From the NCBI RefSeq assembly GCF_015477775.1, contig NZ_JADLQO010000010.1:124001-188000 (forward strand): a stretch of 64,000 bases of DNA, in the 5' to 3' direction. The translations under genes were made by a program, and so were the position numbers. Of the stretch, positions 1-7,330 are shown in pieces (position 1 is the stretch's first letter; the number at the start of each line of letters is the position of its first letter). This DNA is from Nocardia abscessus. GTDB lineage: Bacteria > Actinomycetota > Actinomycetes > Mycobacteriales > Mycobacteriaceae. The notes under the pieces were generated by a model. That model had not been told where the DNA came from, did no database searches, and worked only from the letters and a program-made list of their open reading frames with translations.

Positions 1-25
1 CCGACAGGATCGTGGACTTCTCCGG

Positions 26-427
26 TCAGTTCTCCAGCCAGCCGTGCTGATCGGCGAACGCGGTGAGCCGGTCGCGGATGGTGAGGATCTCACCCGCGGT
101 GAGCGCGGGGCTGGCATCCAGCAGCAGTTCGGTGATCAGGCGTTTGTGCTCGGCGACGGTGAGCTGTCCCGCACCCGCCCGGTCCTTGCCCTTGTGCCGG
201 GCGGGCGGCGCGGACGCTGCGCCGACCAGGCTGAGATTGACCGCCTTGGGTCCGCGGTCGCCCTCGGTCACCTCGAATTCGAACACCCGCCCCTGCCGCA
301 ACTCGTCCTCGTCCAGACCGATGTCGTTGACGTGGACGAACACATCGGGCCCACCGTCCTCCGGTCGAATGAAACCGAATCCCCGAGAGCTGTCGAACGA
401 CACCAATTTCCCGATGGACACCAACAC
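26..427 (-). CDS. Cold-shock domain protein with C-terminal extension
   Basis: The first ~67 residues form a cold-shock (OB-fold) domain that binds single-stranded RNA/DNA. The RNP1-like stretch RGFGFI is at residues 15-20 and the RNP2-like VFVHV at 29-33. The protein is 133 aa, about twice a classical Csp. The extra C-terminal half is basic and then helical (LTVAEHKRLITELLLDA), with no recognised domain. The start is uncertain: GTG at 427, TTG at 424 and GTG at 421 all follow a GAGGAG ribosome site, and 421 has the best spacing. Likely a cytoplasmic RNA chaperone. It reads in the same direction as the flotillin gene 33 bases upstream, so co-transcription is possible. Confidence 0.85.
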   Translation of the reverse strand: MLVSIGKLVSFDSSRGFGFIRPEDGGPDVFVHVNDIGLDEDELRQGRVFEFEVTEGDRGPKAVNLSLVGAASAPPARHKGKDRAGAGQLTVAEHKRLITELLLDASPALTAGEILTIRDRLTAFADQHGWLEN

Positions 428-459
428 CCGCTCCTCGTCGCCGTCGCTACTCGGCCACT

Positions 460-1560
460 TTAACCCGCGTTTTCGCCATCGTTGGAGGAAAGCGCCTTTT
501 GCAGCGAATTGAAAACGGTCAGTCCCTGACCGACCATTCCGTTCACCAGTTCGCCCACTCCGTCGGGCCCGTTGAGCACGGTGAGATTCGCGTTCGCCAA
601 CCCGTTCGACGCCTGCTTCACGATTTCCGGAAGTTGTTCGATCAACAACTGATCCAGCGCGATCCGGTTGTTCGACGCGGCCGCCGCGGCCTGGATGCGG
701 GTGCGGTCGGCCTCCGCCTCGGCCAGGATGCGCACTCGATCCGCCTCGGCCTGAGCGGGTTTCACGACCTCGGCCTGCAACTGCTGCTCACGCAGCTCGG
801 CCTCCTTGCGCGCCTGCTCGGCCTGGGCGGTGAGCACCTCCTGCAACGCCATCGCCTCGGCGAGCGGGCCCGCCTGCGCAGCCTCCGCGTTGGCCTTGTC
901 GATATCGCGCTGGTATTGCGCGCGCAGGATCGACGTCTCGCGCTGATATTCCGCCTGCCTGCGCTGCGATTCCTGCTCGGCCTGCGCCGCCGCCTGCGCG
1001 GCCTGCGATTGCGCGATCTGCGCGTCGCGCTGCACTGCCGCATTGTGCGGCGCGGCGAGCGCGGCGATATAGCCGAGGTTGCCGTCGTCGATGGACTGGA
1101 TCTGGAAGGAATCGACCCACAGGCCGATATTGCTCATCTCGACTTTCGACGCGACGAGCACCTCGTCGGCCAGTTTCTGGCGCTCCCGGATGATCTCCTC
1201 GACCGTCATCGAGCCGACGATCGAGCGCAGGTGCCCCGAGAAGATCCGCCCGGTCAGCACCGACATCTCCCGCTCCTGCTCGGAGAGGAACCGCTGCGCG
1301 GCGTTCACGATGGACTGGGTGTCGTTGGCCACCTTGAACGCGATCACCGCGCGGACGTCGAGCTGGATCGCCTGCTTGGTGACGCAGCGCTCCTTGATCT
1401 CGGACTCGAACATCGCCAGCGACAGATAGCGCACCTTGCGGAACAACGGAATCACCCAGGCGCCGCGCCCGATGATCACTTTGAACGGCGCGTTGTCGCG
1501 GCTCTTGGCGCCGCTGACCAGCATCGCCTCGTCCGGGTCCGGCACGTGGTAGCCCAGCAC
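460..1560 (-). CDS. SPFH/band-7 (flotillin-like) protein
   Basis: A 366-aa flotillin-type scaffold protein. Residues ~10-180 look like an SPFH domain. Residues ~190-300 form a long Ala/Glu/Gln/Arg-rich coiled coil (QAAQAAAQAEQESQRRQAEY), followed by the flotillin-like ILAEAEADRTRIQAAA segment. Flotillins organise membrane microdomains and oligomerise through the coiled coil. I see no clear N-terminal transmembrane helix, so attachment would be peripheral. I chose GTG 1560 because AAGGGAG lies six bases upstream. Longer in-frame readings run into the NfeD-like gene and lose sense. The NfeD-like gene ends 19 bases upstream, the usual NfeD-flotillin pairing. The strongly predicted caspase-NTPase gene is divergent from this pair. 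Confidence 0.87.
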   Translation of the reverse strand: MLGYHVPDPDEAMLVSGAKSRDNAPFKVIIGRGAWVIPLFRKVRYLSLAMFESEIKERCVTKQAIQLDVRAVIAFKVANDTQSIVNAAQRFLSEQEREMSVLTGRIFSGHLRSIVGSMTVEEIIRERQKLADEVLVASKVEMSNIGLWVDSFQIQSIDDGNLGYIAALAAPHNAAVQRDAQIAQSQAAQAAAQAEQESQRRQAEYQRETSILRAQYQRDIDKANAEAAQAGPLAEAMALQEVLTAQAEQARKEAELREQQLQAEVVKPAQAEADRVRILAEAEADRTRIQAAAAASNNRIALDQLLIEQLPEIVKQASNGLANANLTVLNGPDGVGELVNGMVGQGLTVFNSLQKALSSNDGENAG

Positions 1561-1579
1561 CTCTGTCTCCCTTACTGTT

Positions 1580-1813
1580 TCAGGTTTCTCCGGCCGGGTC
1601 CGGGGTGAGCGGAATCCACGGGACGACGTCGACGACGCGCCCCGGATGGACCGCGATGACCAGCACGGCCGCACCAGCCGAGATCGGCTCGGCGGCCCGT
1701 GCGATGTACAGCTCGGTTCCCCCTCGAATCGCGACCAGGACCTCGCCCAGCATCCCGGCACCCCGGATCGGCGATGTGAGCGTACCCGTCAAACCCACCA
1801 CCGGGTCGGTCAT
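1580..1813 (-). CDS. Small NfeD-like OB-fold protein
   Basis: A 77-aa protein with the pattern of the soluble C-terminal OB-fold of NfeD proteins: LTGTLTSPIRGAGMLGEVLVA, a middle segment, then GAAVLVIAVHPGRVVDVVPW. NfeD proteins partner flotillin/SPFH proteins, and the next gene downstream is a flotillin 19 bases away. No membrane segment is present, so only the soluble domain is encoded. The ATG at 1813 has a strong AAAGGAG site. The promoter must lie in the 120-base divergent gap shared with the caspase-NTPase gene. The family call rests on fold pattern and neighbour rather than an unmistakable motif. Confidence 0.7.
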   Translation of the reverse strand: MTDPVVGLTGTLTSPIRGAGMLGEVLVAIRGGTELYIARAAEPISAGAAVLVIAVHPGRVVDVVPWIPLTPDPAGET

Positions 1814-1933
1814 CCCACGATCTCCTTTGCTGGCTCTCGGATCGTCACCCTACGTCTCGCACAGCGACTTTCGATACGGGTCCGGCTCGACCGCAGGACG
1901 GGACGGCCGCGGCGGCGCAGGTATGTTTCTTGC

Positions 1934-4900
1934 ATGGGAGGACGGCTGGCGCTGGTGGTGGGGGCGGAATGCGCGGCGCTGGGAGAATTGGGATTCCCCG
2001 AGGAACTCGCCACCGGGCTGTACGGGAGCCTCACTCGGGCGGGCGGCTGGCGGACAGCGACCGAACTCGACGGCCCGGTGCTCAATCCCACTGCCGCGCA
2101 ATTGCTCGCCGCCGTCGACGCGGCCTTCGCGGCGGCGTCGGAGCGGCAGGCCACGCTGCTGCTCGGCTTCATCGGGCACGGCGTGGCGACCACCGCGGAG
2201 GACTTCTACCTGCTCGGCCACGATTCGCCCGCCGACCCGAACTCGCACAACGCCTTCCACCTCACCCAGGAGATCAGGGAGCGGCTCGACCGCGCCGCGA
2301 TCGACGGACTGGTGTTGCTCGTCGACGCCTGCGAGGCAGGCCAGGGCGTGCAGGGCGCGGCGCGCCGGTGGACCGATCTGCTGGCCCAGTCCGGCGGCCG
2401 GATGGAGCTGCTGGTCGCCTCGGGCGACGGGCCCGCGTACTCGGGATGCTTCACCAGGACCATGCTCGCCACCTTCGACATCGGACTGCCGCTGCGCGGG
2501 GAGAACCTGCTGCCCTCGGATCTGGTCGACCCGATCGCGATGCAGTGCACCTATCAACAGCCGCAGCATCTCTCCTTCAGTTCCGGCGCGGTGTCCACGG
2601 CCGAGGGCGTCGACCCGGGGCTGTGGCTGGTGCCGAACACCGCCCGCCACCGGGACGCGGTGAGCGGGCGCTCCGCCGCCGGGTTCGTCGACCAGCTCAC
2701 CCGGCGTCTGCTGCTGACACCCGACGTGCGCGAGCGCCTCGACGCGATCGTCGACGCGGGCAGTCACCGGCTGCGGGCCGTGCTGGGGCCCGCGGGCGTG
2801 GGCAAGTCCACGCTGCTGGCGATGCTGATCCGCCCCAGTCTGGTCGACGGGCTCGCCGTGACCCCCGACTACATCACCGCCGCGGTGTTCCTGACGGTGA
2901 ACAGCTCGGTGGAGTCGGTCGCCGCGGAACTGGCCGCGCAACTCGACGCACGCCTGCCCGGCTTCCGGGAGGCGGCCCGAGCGGCGCGGGCGCACCGGCC
3001 CAGGGACGAGTTCGACATCTTCGACATCCTGGTCCGCCGCCCGTTGGCGCGCCTGTCCACCGCGGGCCGCCGGGTCACCGTGGTGCTGGACGGACTCAAC
3101 CAGCCGCAGGAGGGGACCAGGCGGCTGCTCGTGGCCGCGATCGCGGATCTCACCACGCGCGAGGATCTCCGGCATGTCCGGGTGATCGTCGGCATCCGGC
3201 CGGGTACCGGCGTCGAGGACGACCCGGAGCTGGCGCACATGCACCGGATCGATGTCGCCGAACCGGCGGCCGACGACATCGCCGCTGTGGTGGACTCGGC
3301 TCGCGGGACGGCGCCGATCGGTCCGGTCGACTGGATCGGCTGGATCCAGCGGCTGCTGGCCGAGACACCGACCGACGCGAGCGGTTCGCGGGTGGTGTCC
3401 GGCGGCTGGCTGGTGGCGGGCATCCTGCTGGAGGTCGCCGCGGGGTTGACCGACGGCGCGGTCGCCTCCGGGATCGGTCTCGACCGGGTGATCGCACTGC
3501 GGGTCGAGACGGCGCTACGGAGCGCCGATCCCGAAACGACCAGCGCGACAGCGACATTGCTCGGCGTACTGGTGGCGGCGGGGGCCGGGCCCGTGCTGCC
3601 GTTGGAGTTGCTGGACGCGGCGCTGCTGTCGCTCGGCGTCGATCTCAGTACCGCCCGGATCCGCGACGTCGCCGTGAATCTCGGCGCGCTGATCACCCGA
3701 AGTCATCCCGGCAGCGTCCGTGAGTCGCTCGGGGTGTCCCACAGCGGGTTCCTGTCCGCGCTGGCCGCGGAATGCCGCCGCCTCGGCGTGCGCCTGGAGG
3801 ACACGCACCGCGCCCTCGTGGCGGCGATCCAGGCCGACGACACCGACCGGGCCGCCGACTACGCACGGGGCGCGGCCGTTCGGCACTGCCTGGCCTACGG
3901 CGATTCCGCCTTGGCCATCGACTTCCTGATGAAGCTGGAAACCGGCAGGTCGGCCGACGATCGCGACCTGTGGGCCGCCTGGGTGCCCGACTTCGTCCAA
4001 GCACTCGGCTCGGACCACCTCGACACCTTCACCACGCGGGAGCGGCGGGCCTACCACCGCGCCGAGAGCGGCGACCTGGTCGGCGCCATCGCCGATTTCG
4101 AGCAGCTGCTCACCGACCGGCTGCGGGTCTTCGGCCCCGACGACCCGGACACCCTGGACACCCGCGACCGCCTGGCCAGCTACCGCGCCCGCTGCGGTGA
4201 CCACTCCGGCGCCGGACTGGAATTCGAGCACCTGCTCACCGATCAGCTGCGCCTGCTCGGTCCCGGCCACCCCGAAACCCTGCGCACCAGGAACAATCTG
4301 GCGTCCAATCGCGGCGATGTCGGCGATTTCGCCGGTGCGATCGCCCAATTCGAAACCCTGCGCGCCGACCGCGCGCGCGTGCAGGGACCGGATCATCCGG
4401 ACACGTTGCGCACCCGTAACAGCCTGGCCTACTGGCGCGCCGGCAGCGGAGATCTCGCGGGCGCCCGCGCCGAGTTCGAGCAACTCGTCGCGGACTGTCT
4501 GCGCGTCTTCGGCCCCGACCACCCCGACACGCTCGGTGCGCGCAACAACCTCGCCGCGTTCCGCGCGCGCAGCGGTGATCTGGCCGGGGCGGGCGCGGAA
4601 TTCACCCGCCTGCTCGACGATCGACTACGGGTGCTCGGTCCGGACCACCCCGACACGCTGCTCACCCGCGGTCGGCTGGCCACCTATCGCGCCGACAGCG
4701 GCGACCTGCCCGGCGCGATCACCGACTTGGAGAAACTGCTCGCCGACCGGCTCCGGGTGCTGGGCCCGGATCATCCGGACACCCTCGACACCCGCAACGA
4801 TCTCGCCGCCTGCCGCGCCCGGCACGGCGACCTGGTTCGCGCCGTCGCGGAGCTGGAGGTTCTGCTGGTGGCGGAGTTGCGTGCCCTCGGTCCCACGCAC

Positions 4901-4960
4901 GCCGCCACCGTTCGGACCAAGAACACCCTGGCGTACTGGCGGGGCCAGTCCGGGGACTGA
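1934..4960 (+). CDS. Caspase-like / STAND NTPase / TPR protein
   Basis: A 1008-aa multidomain protein. Residues ~1-235 look like a caspase-family peptidase: a hydrophobic strand ending in GFIGHG gives the candidate catalytic His82, and LLVDACEAG gives Cys133. Residues ~275-450 form a P-loop NTPase of NACHT/STAND type, with Walker A GPAGVGKST (Lys291) and Walker B VTVVLDGLN (Asp386). Residues ~450-710 are helical. Residues 713-1006 are seven 42-residue TPRs. Such proteins are read as signalling or suicide effectors: TPRs sense, the NTPase oligomerises, the protease acts. ATG 1934 is the first start giving a sensible N-terminus. Longer in-frame readings overlap the divergent NfeD-like gene. It is a single-gene unit and converges on a TetR gene. 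The protease substrate and trigger are unknown. Confidence 0.88.
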   Translation: MGGRLALVVGAECAALGELGFPEELATGLYGSLTRAGGWRTATELDGPVLNPTAAQLLAAVDAAFAAASERQATLLLGFIGHGVATTAEDFYLLGHDSPADPNSHNAFHLTQEIRERLDRAAIDGLVLLVDACEAGQGVQGAARRWTDLLAQSGGRMELLVASGDGPAYSGCFTRTMLATFDIGLPLRGENLLPSDLVDPIAMQCTYQQPQHLSFSSGAVSTAEGVDPGLWLVPNTARHRDAVSGRSAAGFVDQLTRRLLLTPDVRERLDAIVDAGSHRLRAVLGPAGVGKSTLLAMLIRPSLVDGLAVTPDYITAAVFLTVNSSVESVAAELAAQLDARLPGFREAARAARAHRPRDEFDIFDILVRRPLARLSTAGRRVTVVLDGLNQPQEGTRRLLVAAIADLTTREDLRHVRVIVGIRPGTGVEDDPELAHMHRIDVAEPAADDIAAVVDSARGTAPIGPVDWIGWIQRLLAETPTDASGSRVVSGGWLVAGILLEVAAGLTDGAVASGIGLDRVIALRVETALRSADPETTSATATLLGVLVAAGAGPVLPLELLDAALLSLGVDLSTARIRDVAVNLGALITRSHPGSVRESLGVSHSGFLSALAAECRRLGVRLEDTHRALVAAIQADDTDRAADYARGAAVRHCLAYGDSALAIDFLMKLETGRSADDRDLWAAWVPDFVQALGSDHLDTFTTRERRAYHRAESGDLVGAIADFEQLLTDRLRVFGPDDPDTLDTRDRLASYRARCGDHSGAGLEFEHLLTDQLRLLGPGHPETLRTRNNLASNRGDVGDFAGAIAQFETLRADRARVQGPDHPDTLRTRNSLAYWRAGSGDLAGARAEFEQLVADCLRVFGPDHPDTLGARNNLAAFRARSGDLAGAGAEFTRLLDDRLRVLGPDHPDTLLTRGRLATYRADSGDLPGAITDLEKLLADRLRVLGPDHPDTLDTRNDLAACRARHGDLVRAVAELEVLLVAELRALGPTHAATVRTKNTLAYWRGQSGD
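4070..4951 (+). repeat. Seven tandem 126-bp units encoding 42-aa TPRs
   Basis: Seven consecutive 126-base units, in frame and without gaps, each encode a TPR of the form GDLxGAxxxFExLLxDRLRV, then GPDHPDTLxTRNxLAxxRAxS. The array starts at Gly713 and stops two residues before the protein ends. Units 3 to 6 share the GPDHPDTL core exactly, which suggests recent duplication or homogenisation. This is the kinesin-light-chain-like TPR type often attached to STAND NTPases. Copy number could vary between strains. Confidence 0.9.
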
Positions 4961-4998
4961 CGATTCGGCTCTGCCGCTCGGTGGCCCGAGCCGTGCGG

Positions 4999-5628
4999 TC
5001 AGGAACGGTAGAGCGAGCGGTACGCGGTGAGCGTCTCGACGCAGTGCTCGATGATCTGCTCGCGGGTGGCGCGCAGCGAGCCGTTCAGCCAGGCCGAGAA
5101 CATGCCCGCGTTCCCGCTGGCCATCGTCACCGCCGCCAGCCTGCGCTTGACCGGGTCATCGATGTGGCCGAACAGATGATCTTGCATGATCCGGGTGAAG
5201 ACCGGCATCACCGCGAAGGTGGTCTGCCCGAGTCCGGTGCTGGAATACGGCTCGACCAGGAACAGCCGCGATTTGCGCGGGTCGGCGAGCACCTTGTCCA
5301 CCAGGATCTCCGACAGCGCGCGGTCGCGCGAGGGGTTGTCGGTGGCGGCGAAGGCCGTCATCGGCTCCAGGAATTCGTCGGCGACCTGACGGTAGAGCAC
5401 GTCCAGCAACTCGTCGCGGCCTGCGAAGCTCTCGTAGAAATAGCGGTCGGTGAGATTGGCCTTGCGGCACACCGCGCGCATGGTGACCCCGCTCGCGCCC
5501 GACTCGCCGATCAGATCGAGCGCCGCCTCCAGCAACGCCGTCCGCCGCGTCTCCCTGCGCTCGGTGAGCGTCGTCCCACCCCAGATCCGCGGGCCCCCGT
5601 CGTCGTCTGATTGCTGACCTGTCTGCAC
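4999..5628 (-). CDS. TetR family transcriptional regulator
   Basis: A 209-aa repressor with an N-terminal TetR helix-turn-helix: TRRTALLEAALDLIGESG, then GVTMRAVCRKANLTDRYFYE (recognition helix LTDRYFYESF). A helical ligand-binding domain follows, ending in EHCVETLTAYRSLYRS. GTG 5628 gives a normal length; upstream in-frame residues are Arg/Gly-rich and unlike protein. It converges with the caspase-NTPase gene (38 bases apart) and is divergent from the condensation-domain gene at 5801. The most likely target is therefore its own promoter together with the condensation-domain promoter. The ligand is unknown. Confidence 0.88.
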   Translation of the reverse strand: MQTGQQSDDDGGPRIWGGTTLTERRETRRTALLEAALDLIGESGASGVTMRAVCRKANLTDRYFYESFAGRDELLDVLYRQVADEFLEPMTAFAATDNPSRDRALSEILVDKVLADPRKSRLFLVEPYSSTGLGQTTFAVMPVFTRIMQDHLFGHIDDPVKRRLAAVTMASGNAGMFSAWLNGSLRATREQIIEHCVETLTAYRSLYRS

Positions 5629-5725
5629 GGCCCAACGATAATGCCTGGCGGCGCACCCCTGCGCCGCGCGCACCCGCCCCGGCCCCCGCGGTCTTGCCGA
5701 AACGGATCCCACCCGGTCACGGGGT

Positions 5726-5756
5726 GGTAACTGTCGGTTTACTCGCGCCGGTTACC
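5726..5756. promoter_or_regulatory. Possible operator in the divergent promoter region
   Basis: A six-base inverted repeat, GGTAAC at 5726-5731 and GTTACC at 5751-5756, lies in the gap between the divergent TetR gene and the condensation-domain gene, about 45 bases before the latter. The 31-base span would suit a TetR dimer pair, but the arms are short and could occur by chance. Confidence 0.3.
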
Positions 5757-5800
5757 TTCCCCGGGTCTTGCAGTGGTTCGGTAGTGGAGGGTAACGGCGC

Positions 5801-7303
5801 GTGAACAACTCCGCTGCGGTGGTCTGGTCCGAAGCGATCGGCGATGGACTGGGACGCACCCGGGCACGCGGCACGCGACCAGCGGTTCGGCATCTCCCGC
5901 CGCCACGGCGTCCGGCGCCGCTGGCCCGTGGGCCGCGCCCGGCGCACCTCCCGCTCGCCCCGGCGCAGGAACGCATGTGGCATGCCGCGCGGGCCGGAAG
6001 CTCGGGTGACTGGAATGTGGCTCGCGCGGTGCGCCTGTCCGGGCCCGCCTTGCGGACGGAGGCGCTCGTCGCCGCGATAGCCGACGTGGTCGCCCGGCAC
6101 GAACCGCTGCGCACGCGCTACCCGAAGACCGCCTCGGGCCCGGCCCAGGTGATCGTCCCGGCGCCCGAGGCCAGGGTGCGGACCGAGATCGTCGCGGTCA
6201 CCGAGGCCGAATTGCCGCACCGCATCGCGGAATTCACCGCGGGTGCGTTCGATTTGGACTCCGACCTGCCGCTGCGCGCCCGGCTGTGCGTGCTCGGGCC
6301 ACACGACGTGGTGCTGGTGCTGGTGGTCCACCACATCTCGATCGACGGGCGCTCGGTGGCCCCGTTGCTGCGCGATCTCGTCACGGCCTACCTGGCCAGG
6401 CAGGCCGGGGCCGCGCCGAACTGGACGCCCTTGCCGGTCGACTATGCCGACTACACCTTGTGGAAGCACGCCCAGCTCGGCGATTACTCCGACGAATGGA
6501 GCCGCGCCACGCAGCAGTTGCGCTACTGGGCGAACACCCTCGCCGGCCGGCCTCCGGTGCTCGAATTCCCCTGCGCTCGCCCACGCCCGATCCGCCGGGC
6601 AGGCGCGGCGGGCGCCGGGGCGGTCGTGCCCGTCGCGTTCGGCGCCGAGGTGCACCGCGCGCTGCTCGATCGCGCATGCGCGGCGCGGTCCAGCCTGTTC
6701 ATGGTGTTGCAAGCCGCTTTCGCGGTGGCGGTCGGCGCGTTCTCCGGCAGCGCCGACGTCACGGTGGCCACGGCGGTGGCGGGCCGCGACCACCGGCTGC
6801 TGGACGATCTGGTCGGCAACTTCGCCGACGACGTGCTGATGCGCGTGCGCCTCGACCGGGCCGCCGACGCGGACGACCTGCTCGATCAGGTGCGCCGGGT
6901 GGCGCTGGCCGCGTTCGCCCACCCCGACACCCCCGCCCAGCGGCTGAAGCGCTGCCTGTTGCAGGACGCGGCCTGCCCGCTGTTCCAGGCGACGCTCATC
7001 CTCCAGCGCGGCGCGGCCGCCGCGCCGGCCGGCGGCGGCGACGGCGGGCTGACCGTCACCGAGCTCGACACCGGCGTCGTCCGCGCCAAGCACGACCTCG
7101 AATTCGGCCTGGTGGACCGGTACGACCGGCTGGGCGCGCCCGCGGGCGTCGACGGGGTGTTCATCTATCCGACCGCGCTGTTCAATCGTGGCACCGCGGT
7201 GGCCTTCGTCGAATTGTTCACCGCCACAGTAGAACTGCTCGCTACCGGCTACCGGGGCCCGGTCGCGCCGTTGCTGACCGCCTTTTGCGCCGCGCCGCGG
7301 TGA
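5801..7303 (+). CDS. Stand-alone NRPS condensation-domain protein
   Basis: A 500-aa protein covering one full condensation domain. It starts with LPLAPAQERMWHAARAG (core C1-like) and has the catalytic HHxxxDG motif as HHISIDG, with His178 as the predicted base, then DYADYTLW and a second-half GNFADDVLMRVRL segment (core C5-like). Such domains join acyl or aminoacyl groups on carrier proteins to amines or alcohols. No adenylation, carrier or thioesterase domain is encoded here or nearby, so it must act in trans or on a free substrate, as in PapA-type acyltransferases. GTG 5801 has GGAGGG nine bases upstream. It ends 27 bases from the oppositely oriented PLP operon. Confidence 0.85.
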   Translation: MNNSAAVVWSEAIGDGLGRTRARGTRPAVRHLPPPRRPAPLARGPRPAHLPLAPAQERMWHAARAGSSGDWNVARAVRLSGPALRTEALVAAIADVVARHEPLRTRYPKTASGPAQVIVPAPEARVRTEIVAVTEAELPHRIAEFTAGAFDLDSDLPLRARLCVLGPHDVVLVLVVHHISIDGRSVAPLLRDLVTAYLARQAGAAPNWTPLPVDYADYTLWKHAQLGDYSDEWSRATQQLRYWANTLAGRPPVLEFPCARPRPIRRAGAAGAGAVVPVAFGAEVHRALLDRACAARSSLFMVLQAAFAVAVGAFSGSADVTVATAVAGRDHRLLDDLVGNFADDVLMRVRLDRAADADDLLDQVRRVALAAFAHPDTPAQRLKRCLLQDAACPLFQATLILQRGAAAAPAGGGDGGLTVTELDTGVVRAKHDLEFGLVDRYDRLGAPAGVDGVFIYPTALFNRGTAVAFVELFTATVELLATGYRGPVAPLLTAFCAAPR

Positions 7304-7330
7304 CGACGGTCTCGGTTCCCGCCTGCGGGG

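Noticed and set aside
1561..1761. N-terminal 67-residue extension of the flotillin frame
   Set aside because: It overlaps the NfeD-like gene and has Ser/Arg-rich composition. GTG 1560 has a proper ribosome site.
1646..1933. N-terminal 96-residue extension of the caspase-NTPase frame
   Set aside because: It overlaps the divergent NfeD-like gene and its promoter and lacks protein-like sequence. The caspase fold begins at 1934.
4999..7093. Long antisense readings across the TetR and condensation-domain genes
   Set aside because: They are frames opposite real genes with Gly/Arg/Ala-rich translations, typical shadows of GC-rich coding DNA.
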